DNA of 64,000 bases from Clostridiales bacterium (GTDB lineage: Bacteria > Bacillota > Clostridia > Lachnospirales > Lachnospiraceae), in the NCBI GenBank assembly GCA_020859985.1, contig JAJBVD010000077.1, positions 1 to 64,000 on the forward strand, given 5' to 3'. Both the position numbers and the translations under genes were made by a program. Positions 34,386 to 41,560 of this stretch are shown here, piece by piece; positions within the stretch are counted from its first letter, which is position 1; each line of letters begins with the position of its first letter. The notes below the pieces were generated by a model that was not told the origin of the DNA, searched no databases, and was given only the letters and a program-made list of their open reading frames with translations.

Positions 34386-34491
34386 AATGCCTCCTGGTTG
34401 GAAACAAATTAGAATGTGCTGCTCCTTCTTTGTAAGAAGAAGTAGCACGTCCGGTTATGTTATAAATTCAATTTTCCATTATGGATGCGGA

Positions 34492-35838
34492 TTACTCTAC
34501 GCTCAGGTAGGAGTAGGTATCATGAATAGCTGCAGTCAGATCTGACAGAGCTGTATCCAGATCCTTCTCGCCTGTTACATAAGCCTGGCACTCAGTATCC
34601 AGCAGGGACAGGATGGTCTGATCCTCAGCGGTTACAGTAGAAGCATCGATCGCGTCTGCCTTGTCAAGGAAGAACTCGATGAAGTTCTGGTCATTTCCGC
34701 TGTACATATAACCATTGCCGTCTGCAGAAGCGCCGCTCTCAACGATTGCGGAGATTGCTTCGGTGTTGTTTACGAAGTCAGAGTTCTGAGCGTTGATCGC
34801 TACCATGCCGTCGGTATCGGTGGTCAGATAGCTCATGATCAGAGCTGCAAGCTCGGTGTCAGCGCACTCAGCGGTAGCTGCAAGACCTGTGCCGCCCCAG
34901 AAGCACTGCTCCTGCGCTGCAACAAGGATGGTGTTGTCCTGCCATGTATCAGACAGTGACCAGTATACGAACCACGGGCATCCGAAGTATGCAAGAGCTG
35001 CGTTGGACTCTTCTCCATCGCCGTCCATGTTAGCATACCAGTCAGCGCTCCACTGAGAGGTGTTGTAGGTCAGATCCTCATCATACAGGGTCTTTGCTGT
35101 CTCAAAGTAAGTCGTAACGTTCTCATCAAGTGTGATGACATCGTTCTCATCATAGAAGCCAACCTCACGGGAGTTCATGAGGGATCTCTTGATCTCATCA
35201 TAACCGGAGAACAGCTTGCAGGTGCCGCCTGATGCTTCGTTTACCATCTCAGCGGTAGCAATGATGGTGTCAAGATCTGTGAAGTAAGCAGCTACTTCAT
35301 CCGGATCGGTCGTGCCGAGATACTTCTCAGCGAGGTCTGCACGTACTGCGTAGCAGCCCGGAGTTGCCTGCCAGAACAGAGCCTTAATGTTTCCATCATA
35401 GTCTGTGCCCAGGTCGATGTTGTACTGATACATATTCGCCAGAGAATCCTCGGAGATGCCGATATCAGTAACAGAAAGCAGCCAGTCGCTGTTGGTGTAC
35501 TTCTGTACATAGTCAACCTCGAGACCCATCAGATCCGGATACAGCTCGTTGCTGGAGCCTTCCTCGAGAACTGCGTCAAGCTTTGTCTGATAGTAGTCAG
35601 AACCACCCGTGTTTACGAATACGATTCTGGAATACTCTTCCGGATACGCCTCAGCGAATACGGTATCAAGGATCGTCTTGATGTCGTCGTTCCAGCCCCA
35701 TACTACGAACGCGTCGTCAGCAGAAGAATCACCGGTGATCGTGTTGTCCGGCTCGGTCTCTTCCTCAGCCATTACCGGAACAGCCATTGACGCAACCATA
35801 GCGCCAGCCATCAACAGGCTTAACCATTTCTTGCTCAT
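34492..35838 (-). CDS. Extracellular sugar-binding protein (family 1), second cluster
   Basis: This 448-aa acidic solute-binding protein has a signal peptide ending at PVMA-EE and no lipobox cysteine. The mature part has the two-lobed family 1 layout with many Trp/Tyr residues (FVVWGWNDD, QATPGCYAVR, STDWYANM-like region). The ATG follows AAGGAGG. It is the first gene of the importer operon, 69 bp after the LacI regulator gene. A mannoside ligand is inferred from the cluster. Confidence 0.92.
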   Translation of the reverse strand: MSKKWLSLLMAGAMVASMAVPVMAEEETEPDNTITGDSSADDAFVVWGWNDDIKTILDTVFAEAYPEEYSRIVFVNTGGSDYYQTKLDAVLEEGSSNELYPDLMGLEVDYVQKYTNSDWLLSVTDIGISEDSLANMYQYNIDLGTDYDGNIKALFWQATPGCYAVRADLAEKYLGTTDPDEVAAYFTDLDTIIATAEMVNEASGGTCKLFSGYDEIKRSLMNSREVGFYDENDVITLDENVTTYFETAKTLYDEDLTYNTSQWSADWYANMDGDGEESNAALAYFGCPWFVYWSLSDTWQDNTILVAAQEQCFWGGTGLAATAECADTELAALIMSYLTTDTDGMVAINAQNSDFVNNTEAISAIVESGASADGNGYMYSGNDQNFIEFFLDKADAIDASTVTAEDQTILSLLDTECQAYVTGEKDLDTALSDLTAAIHDTYSYLSVE

Positions 35839-35885
35839 TTTGTTTCCTCCTTATAAAATATAAAATTGTTTGTAGCTCTATTTCA

Positions 35886-35902
35886 ATTACTTTAAAAGTA
35901 AT
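35886..35902. promoter_or_regulatory. AT-rich palindrome between lacI-type gene and binding-protein gene
   Basis: The arms ATTACTTT and AAAGTAAT surround a single central base. It lies in the 69-bp gap in front of the binding-protein gene, about 50 nt before its start codon. It could be a regulator-binding site, although it lacks the central CG of most LacI-family operators. Confidence 0.4.
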
Positions 35903-35907
35903 GGAAA

Positions 35908-36912
35908 TCAATGTATCTTGCGGACGGTCTGTCCTTCCAGAATAAAACTCTTGACCGTGTGAATCGTCGGAGCCGCCGTCATCGGCCGCTCGATCTCATC
36001 AATCAGGCTCTCCGCCGCCAGCCTTCCGAGCTCTTCCATATCCTGTCGTATCGTCGTCAGCCTCGGCTCACTATACTGCAGTGACCGGATGCCATCGTAT
36101 CCGGCTACTGAAATGTCCTCCGGAACTCTCAAACCTCTGGCACGGATGGCATTCATCCCGCCGATCGCCGCCACGTCATCCGGATACAGGATACAGGTCG
36201 GCGGTTCATTCAGATCCAGAAGTGCTTCTGTCTTCTCATACGCCTGCTGCCAGTCCCGGTACAGGGACGGCACTATGTATTCCTCCCGGACCTCCTGACC
36301 GTGCTCCTCCATACTGCGATAATAGGAGGCAAGTCTCTGTCTGGTCACCCGGCCTTCATCACCATGGATATAGGCAATCCTTGTGTGACCCTGATTTAAA
36401 ATGTACTCCATCAGCCGGGTCATGCCATCGGTATTGTCTGAAACGACCGCCGTGCGGTTGTCGGCAATGTAGCCAACGGTAACGACCTTCACGCTGCTGC
36501 GAAGCAGCTCCTGCACCTTTGGATCCGTAAAGTCTGAGCATGCAATCGCCACGCCGTCGAATCCCCTGTACTGTGCTCGCTCTACATATGACATGTCCTG
36601 AGATGACGTATTTAAAAATGTAATGTCATAGCCTCTGGACTCCGCAGTGATTTTCAAATTCTCCAGTACGCCGGAGAAGAAATCATGGGTAAGGCCGCTT
36701 TGTGCCGCATCCTGAAACAGTACTCCCAGATTGTAGCTGCGGTTCGTCTTCAGATAACGTGCAGACAGGTTTGGAAGATATCCCATCTGATCCGCTGTCT
36801 CCCTGACGTACTGCTTCGTCTTCTCACCGATATCGTGGTGATCACTCAGCGCCTTACTGACAGTCGCTACAGATACTCCGCAGGCCGCCGCGATTTCTTT
36901 CATGGAAACCAT
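35908..36912 (-). CDS. LacI family transcriptional regulator
   Basis: This 334-aa repressor has an N-terminal helix-turn-helix (MKEIAAACGVSVATVSKALS) with hinge region (NLSARYLKTNRSYNLGVLF) and a sugar-binding core domain. The start at 36912 follows AAGGAG at 6 nt. It leads the cluster with the binding protein, two permeases and beta-mannosidase, and probably releases them when a mannoside is present. It has its own strong promoter, with two CG-centred palindromes further upstream. Confidence 0.94.
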   Translation of the reverse strand: MVSMKEIAAACGVSVATVSKALSDHHDIGEKTKQYVRETADQMGYLPNLSARYLKTNRSYNLGVLFQDAAQSGLTHDFFSGVLENLKITAESRGYDITFLNTSSQDMSYVERAQYRGFDGVAIACSDFTDPKVQELLRSSVKVVTVGYIADNRTAVVSDNTDGMTRLMEYILNQGHTRIAYIHGDEGRVTRQRLASYYRSMEEHGQEVREEYIVPSLYRDWQQAYEKTEALLDLNEPPTCILYPDDVAAIGGMNAIRARGLRVPEDISVAGYDGIRSLQYSEPRLTTIRQDMEELGRLAAESLIDEIERPMTAAPTIHTVKSFILEGQTVRKIH

Positions 36913-36965
36913 GCTTTTCTCCTTGCTTGTCAAATCTGTCATTACTTAAACGATTTCTTGTTTGT

Positions 36966-36994
36966 ATTAAACAGCATTTCGACCATTTTGTCAA
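36966..36994 (-). promoter_or_regulatory. Promoter of the LacI regulator gene
   Basis: On the minus strand a perfect TTGACA (36989-36994) and TTTAAT (36966-36971) are 17 nt apart, about 55 nt before the start codon. The 312-bp gap 36913-37224 otherwise holds the palindromes at 37093-37151 and a terminator. Confidence 0.8.
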
Positions 36995-37092
36995 CCTCTT
37001 TTTTCGTCAATTTCACGTTTTGGGCAATGTGCTTTTTTTGCCCCCTGTTTTTTTGTGCAATTTCACATTAATATTTTTTGTAATCTTTTAGC

Positions 37093-37151
37093 TTTTCGAA
37101 AACGGACTGCATTGTTTTCGTTTCCGTCATTCAGAACCTCTAAAACGTTTT
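37093..37151. promoter_or_regulatory. Two CG-centred palindromes, possible LacI-family operators
   Basis: TTTTCGAAAA (37093-37102) and AAAACGTTTT (37142-37151) are perfect 10-bp palindromes with a central CG, as in many LacI-family operators. Their centres are 49 bp apart. They lie about 100-160 bp upstream of the regulator promoter, which would fit DNA looping or an upstream autoregulatory site. Confidence 0.45.
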
Positions 37152-37183
37152 CTAAATTCAGAAATGACAGGTCTGCGCACAGC

Positions 37184-37207
37184 AAAAGAGGACGCTTCCG
37201 CGTCCTC
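37184..37207 (-). terminator. Terminator of the murB-whiA-crh operon
   Basis: GAGGACGC (37188-37195) and GCGTCCTC (37200-37207) form an 8-bp stem with a TTCC loop. TTTTG follows on the minus strand. It begins 17 nt after the stop codon of the acetyltransferase gene. Confidence 0.8.
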
Positions 37208-37224
37208 CCATACGTATCATTCCG

Positions 37225-37794
37225 TTAACCAGAATTATTTTCAGACAAGAGCCGTACCACATTACGATATAATGCTCCGTAAATGGACCGATATACCGGC
37301 TCACATTTTTCAAAGGTAAGACCTGAAATCGTGGATAAAAGCTCCATCCTTACTCCGAACAGCTCTACATCGATCCCCGTTTCATTCAAACCGTTGCGCA
37401 GGTAAAAACGCTTGCGGCGGCGCCGAATGTCTTCGGATTCCATATCTGCTTCTGCTCTTTCATCGTTCCCATATGAGACTTTTTCAATCTCAAGAAACAT
37501 CTGCCGGTCGCTGTACAGCCCCTCCAGCAGTTCAAGAGCCATACTGCCATATCCCTGATCGCGCCAGCGTTCATCAATCGCAAAATAATCGAGCAGAACA
37601 AGATGCTCCGCGTAGGCTACAATTGCAAAGCCGATCCGCTTTCTTTCCTCCCGTATCAGGAGAATCTCCATCTCTCCCATGGACGCCTTACGTTCAATCA
37701 GAGAAAATGGTTTGCGCTCATTATCAGGAAATGCTTTCTGATACAGATCCAGAATAAATTTCATGTCAAGACTGTCTGCCGTACTGATATCCAT
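37225..37794 (-). CDS. GNAT family N-acetyltransferase
   Basis: This 189-aa protein has the GNAT core. It has a central beta sheet (EILLIREERKRIGFAIVAY, LDYFAIDERWRDQGYGS) with the acetyl-CoA loop R-D-Q-G-Y-G. An acidic and basic insertion (NDERAEADMESEDIRRRRKR) precedes the last conserved part. The acetylated substrate is unknown. It starts 13 nt after the Crh-like gene and is the last gene of the murB-whiA-crh unit. Confidence 0.85.
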   Translation of the reverse strand: MDISTADSLDMKFILDLYQKAFPDNERKPFSLIERKASMGEMEILLIREERKRIGFAIVAYAEHLVLLDYFAIDERWRDQGYGSMALELLEGLYSDRQMFLEIEKVSYGNDERAEADMESEDIRRRRKRFYLRNGLNETGIDVELFGVRMELLSTISGLTFEKCEPVYRSIYGALYRNVVRLLSENNSG

Positions 37795-37807
37795 ATCCGC
37801 ACCCGTT

Positions 37808-38065
37808 TCAATCCGCTTTACTAAGATACGCTTCTATATTCTTCACCGCTTCCTGCTCATCCGCACCCTCAGCGGTAACCACAACCTTTTCGCCGGTATC
37901 AAGCCCCAGTGTCATCATGCCCATGATGCTCTTGGCATTTACCGTCCTGCCGTCAGTCTCAAAATGGATCTCGCTGTCATACTGGCTCGCCACCTGAACC
38001 AACATTGCTACCGGTCTTGCCTCCAGCCCACTCGGAAGCTGAATCGTGATTTCCTTTTTTGTCAT
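37808..38065 (-). CDS. Crh-like HPr paralogue with Glu at position 15
   Basis: This 85-aa HPr-fold protein has Ser46 in NAKSIMGMMTLGL, the site phosphorylated by HPr kinase. The PTS-active His15 is replaced by Glu15 (SGLEARP). Bacillus Crh is also 85 aa, has Gln15, and is likewise encoded next to whiA. It is therefore probably a regulator of carbon catabolite control rather than a sugar phosphocarrier. The start at 38065 puts Glu exactly at position 15; an in-frame ATG at 38071 overlaps the whiA stop. HPr kinase is not in the window. Confidence 0.88.
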   Translation of the reverse strand: MTKKEITIQLPSGLEARPVAMLVQVASQYDSEIHFETDGRTVNAKSIMGMMTLGLDTGEKVVVTAEGADEQEAVKNIEAYLSKAD

Positions 38066-38067
38066 AA

Positions 38068-39018
38068 TCATTCCTCGCTTTCTCTTACCTGCTCTGCCAG
38101 CCTGCCAAGCTTCCTCAGCCTGTGGTTCACTCCGGATTTCCCAATGGGAGGTGTCAGCATCTCTCCCAACTCCGCAAGCGAAGCATCCGGATGTTCCAAT
38201 CGTGCTCTGGCTATATCCGCAAGATTCGGCGGAAGCTGCTCAAAGCCGATCCGGTCAATCAAAAAGCGGATGTCTTCCGCCTGTCTGACAGATGCATTTA
38301 CAGTCTTGTTGATGTTCGCCGCCTCACAGTTCACCTTACGGTTCACAGAATTTCTCATCTCCCGAACAATCCGGATATTTTCCAGATTCATCAGTGAGAC
38401 ATGAGCTTCCATGATGTTCAGCATGTCAACAATCTGGGCTCCTTCCTTAATATATACAATGTAATGACTTTTACGCTGTACAATTTTGGCATCGGGGCCG
38501 AATGAATGAATCAGTGACTGCAGCTGTCCGGCACACTTCCGGGTCGGACAAACGATCTCAAAATGGTAAAACCTCTCAGGATTGCTGATTGATCCTGCGC
38601 ATAGAAAAGCGCCCCGGATACAAGCTCTGCGGCAGCAGGGCTGCTGCACCAGAAGCGGATCCAGACTCTTTGCACTGGCCAGAATGACGGCATCATCTGC
38701 CATCTTCAGTGCGCGGAGAACGGATCTGGCGGATTCCGGATCTTTTACAAGAACCGTATAAATCCGCTCGCTGTTCTTTTCACCTCTGAGTATATGTACT
38801 GAGACATCAACACTTATATTAAATGTTTTTTTCAATAATGTAAAGCTTTTTCTTGCGACGAAAAGATTTTCGGTGCGAATTTTTATGATGCGTTCATTTC
38901 CGGCCGGCAGAATTTCTCCCGCCATACTGATCATCATGGCCAGTTCAGCCAGCCTGCAATGCCGTGCAGACGCAATCTGCGTGGAAAGCTCCTGCCTCAC
39001 GTCCTGTGAAAATGACAT
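38068..39018 (-). CDS. whiA: DNA-binding protein WhiA
   Basis: This 316-aa protein has the WhiA layout: an N-terminal homing-endonuclease-like (LAGLIDADG-derived) region and a C-terminal helix-turn-helix (EHPDASLAELGEMLTPPIGKSGVNHRLRK region). WhiA affects cell division and chromosome segregation in Gram-positives. The start at 39018 (MSFSQDVRQEL) follows AGGAGAGG. The gene lies between murB and the Crh-like gene. The rapZ and glmR genes that often accompany whiA are absent. Confidence 0.95.
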   Translation of the reverse strand: MSFSQDVRQELSTQIASARHCRLAELAMMISMAGEILPAGNERIIKIRTENLFVARKSFTLLKKTFNISVDVSVHILRGEKNSERIYTVLVKDPESARSVLRALKMADDAVILASAKSLDPLLVQQPCCRRACIRGAFLCAGSISNPERFYHFEIVCPTRKCAGQLQSLIHSFGPDAKIVQRKSHYIVYIKEGAQIVDMLNIMEAHVSLMNLENIRIVREMRNSVNRKVNCEAANINKTVNASVRQAEDIRFLIDRIGFEQLPPNLADIARARLEHPDASLAELGEMLTPPIGKSGVNHRLRKLGRLAEQVRESEE

Positions 39019-39105
39019 TCCGGCGCCTCTCCTTTCCCAGACCTCACTCATCGTAACTTTCTGTACATTCACAGTTCCCATTCATTGTACAGCAGACCCG
39101 AAAGA

Positions 39106-40104
39106 CTACATTTCTCCAAGCATACGGATCTCCGGCTCCAGTGTCACTCCAAACTGCATATTTACCCGTTCCGACACGTCAGTGATCAGCTGCAGGACAT
39201 CCGCGGCAGTCGCGCTGCCCCGGTTAACGACAAATCCGCAGTGTTTTTCTGAAACCTGTGCGTCCCCGACCGTGTAGCCTTTTAATCCCGCATCCATGAT
39301 CAGTTTTCCGGCAAAAAAACCCTCCGGACGCTTGAACGTGCTGCCCGCACTTGGCATCTCCAGAGGCTGTTTCTTCACCCGCTGCTCTTTCAGCTCCTCC
39401 ATACGGTTTTTAATCACAGCCGGTTCTCCCTTTTTTAACACGAGCTTCGCCTCCAGCACAATCCAGCCATTGGGAAGCACTGCACTTTGGCGGTAGCCAA
39501 GCTGCAGTTCAGAAGCAGGGATCTCCCGCACCTCTCCGTCCCGGGTCAGCACAGTCGCCGAGACAAGCACCTGCTTCATCTCACCGCCATAGGCTCCGGC
39601 GTTCATCACCACCGCACCGCCAAGCGTTCCGGGAATTCCTGAAGCGAACTCCAGTCCGGTCAGCCCTGCCTCCAATGCCCGTTTCGCAATCACGGAGAGC
39701 ATAGCACCGGACTGTGCTGTAATAACGCAGGATTCCGGGCTGTCTTTCCGGCTGATGCCGTCATGACAGCAAACATCCTGATCCGAGTTCTCGGAAACGC
39801 ATACCGCATCTTTATTGACCATGATCCGGCTGAAATTTCTATACAGCTGCAACACCAGCCCGCGATATCCCGCATCGGATACCAGAAGATTGCTCCCGTT
39901 TCCGATCACATAAAACGGATAATCCTGCTCACGGCAGATCTGTATGATCTGACAGATCTCCTCCACACTCTTTGGCGCAGCAAAAAGATCCGCCGGACCG
40001 CCGATTCGGAAGGTGGTATGTTTTTTCATACTTTCCTGTTCACAGACACAGTCCTCTCCCACTGCGTTCCGCAGCAGAGTCAGCATCTTCGAACTGTCTG
40101 TCAT
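39106..40104 (-). CDS. murB: UDP-N-acetylenolpyruvoylglucosamine reductase
   Basis: This 332-aa FAD enzyme makes UDP-MurNAc for peptidoglycan. The FAD region has FRIGGPADLFAAP and GNGSNLLV. The catalytic Ser is in SAGSTFKRPEG and the Glu is near the C-terminus (VTLEPEIRMLG). It is longer than usual because of a hydrophilic insertion of about 20 residues (SENSDQDVCCHDGISRKDS, DNA 39716-39805). GGAGGATTTAAC precedes the ATG. It heads the unit murB-whiA-crh-GNAT. Confidence 0.95.
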   Translation of the reverse strand: MTDSSKMLTLLRNAVGEDCVCEQESMKKHTTFRIGGPADLFAAPKSVEEICQIIQICREQDYPFYVIGNGSNLLVSDAGYRGLVLQLYRNFSRIMVNKDAVCVSENSDQDVCCHDGISRKDSPESCVITAQSGAMLSVIAKRALEAGLTGLEFASGIPGTLGGAVVMNAGAYGGEMKQVLVSATVLTRDGEVREIPASELQLGYRQSAVLPNGWIVLEAKLVLKKGEPAVIKNRMEELKEQRVKKQPLEMPSAGSTFKRPEGFFAGKLIMDAGLKGYTVGDAQVSEKHCGFVVNRGSATAADVLQLITDVSERVNMQFGVTLEPEIRMLGEM

Positions 40105-40278
40105 GTTAAATCCTCCATAATAAAACTAATATTCCGGCCACTATCCGCGATTCGCCCTGCAGATCATAGATGCAGGCATTTCTGAGCACTTGCGGACAAC
40201 ATATTATTACTCCGAAACGTGTTCTGGCGCAGCCTGACAGCAAGTTTCAGGCTCGCCGTGAATAGTATCAACATATTT

Positions 40279-41463
40279 TCATACACCGGACGGGTCTGAC
40301 AGCACTTTGCTCTCACGAATGCTCTCCACCGCCTCCAGCAGTTTTTCCGGCGGCAGCACCAGCGCCATGCGCACATACCCCTCTCCCAGTGAGCCGAAGC
40401 TGCTGCCCGGCGTACAGATGACGCCGGATTTTTCCATCAGTGTCAGACAGAATTCATTCGAATTCGTATAGCCTTCCGGAAGCGGCGCCCACACAAACAT
40501 CGTCCCCTCGCTGTCCGGCACATTCCAGCCGATTGAGCGTAAGCCGCCGCACAGTGTCCGGTTGCGTTCTTCATATTCAGCGCATTGGCTTAAAACACTG
40601 TCGAACGGGCCGTTCAGCGCCGCGATCGCGCCGATCTGCACCGGAAGGAAGGTTCCATAATCATATTGCGTCCGCATGGATTTAAATTTCTGAATCACAT
40701 CGGCGTTGCCAAGCGCAAAGGACACACGCGCACCTGTGTAATTAAAGGTTTTCGAAAGCGAATAAAACTCGACACCAACCTCTTTTGCGCCTTCAAAGGA
40801 CAAAAATGACCGGCAGGTTCTCCCTCCGTATACAATATCTGAGTATGCGCTGTCATGCAGAATAATAATCTGGTATTTTTTCGCAAAAGCAATCAGATCC
40901 TGATAGAAGGAATCCGGTGCAACGCGGCAGATCGGGTTGGCCGGATAGCTCACCACCATCAGCTTTGCCTTTTGTGCTACCTCTTCCGGAATATCAGCAA
41001 AATCCGGAAGAAATCCATTTTTCTCATACAGGGGGTATTCCCAGAGCTCAGCGTCGCAGAGCTGCGGGCCGATACCAAAGATCGGGTAACCCGGATTCGG
41101 CACCAGCACCAGATCTCCCGGATTGCAAAGCGTCCAGGCAATGTGCGTCATACCCTCCTGCGAGCCATAGAGCTCCATGATCTCATCTGTCTTCAGCTCC
41201 ACATCAAAACGGCGCTTATAAAATGCCTGCACAGACGTGATCAACTCCGGCAGCTCCACAAGCGAATATTTATAGTTTTCCGGCTTGCGCGCCGCTTCGC
41301 TCACTGCGTCCATAATGTGCTGCGGAGGCTTGAAGTCCGGCGTCCCCACAGAAAGATTGTACACGGTCTTTCCCTGTCGGAGCAGTTCCTCCTTTTTCGC
41401 ATTCAGGGTTGCAAAAATGCCCGCCTGGATGCTGTTTGCCTTATCTGAAAATGTGATGTTCAT
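40279..41463 (-). CDS. PLP-dependent class I/II aminotransferase
   Basis: This 394-aa fold-type I aminotransferase has NLSVGTPDFKPP near the N-terminus, NPGYPIFG, SYPANPICRVAP, and the PLP lysine Lys238 in YSLSKTFNYTGAR. It belongs to the aspartate aminotransferase-like group that includes LL-diaminopimelate aminotransferase. The substrate cannot be set from sequence alone. GGGAGGATATACCG precedes the ATG. Its neighbours are a YfhO-type protein upstream and murB downstream. Confidence 0.9.
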   Translation of the reverse strand: MNITFSDKANSIQAGIFATLNAKKEELLRQGKTVYNLSVGTPDFKPPQHIMDAVSEAARKPENYKYSLVELPELITSVQAFYKRRFDVELKTDEIMELYGSQEGMTHIAWTLCNPGDLVLVPNPGYPIFGIGPQLCDAELWEYPLYEKNGFLPDFADIPEEVAQKAKLMVVSYPANPICRVAPDSFYQDLIAFAKKYQIIILHDSAYSDIVYGGRTCRSFLSFEGAKEVGVEFYSLSKTFNYTGARVSFALGNADVIQKFKSMRTQYDYGTFLPVQIGAIAALNGPFDSVLSQCAEYEERNRTLCGGLRSIGWNVPDSEGTMFVWAPLPEGYTNSNEFCLTLMEKSGVICTPGSSFGSLGEGYVRMALVLPPEKLLEAVESIRESKVLSDPSGV

Positions 41464-41489
41464 CGGTATATCCTCCCTTTTTACGTTCT

Positions 41490-41522
41490 GTCGTAACTGT
41501 TCCGTACCTTCGCAGTTACGAC
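41490..41522. repeat. Dispersed 27-nt palindrome, copy 4, extended arms
   Basis: GTCGTAACTG (41490-41499) and CAGTTACGAC (41513-41522) form a perfect 10-bp stem around TTCCGTACCTTCG. This copy has compensating extra pairs outside the core. It lies 27 nt upstream of the aminotransferase start. Confidence 0.75.
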
Positions 41523-41560
41523 CGCTTCAGGCACCACAACCCGACCATAAAAGCAGACGG

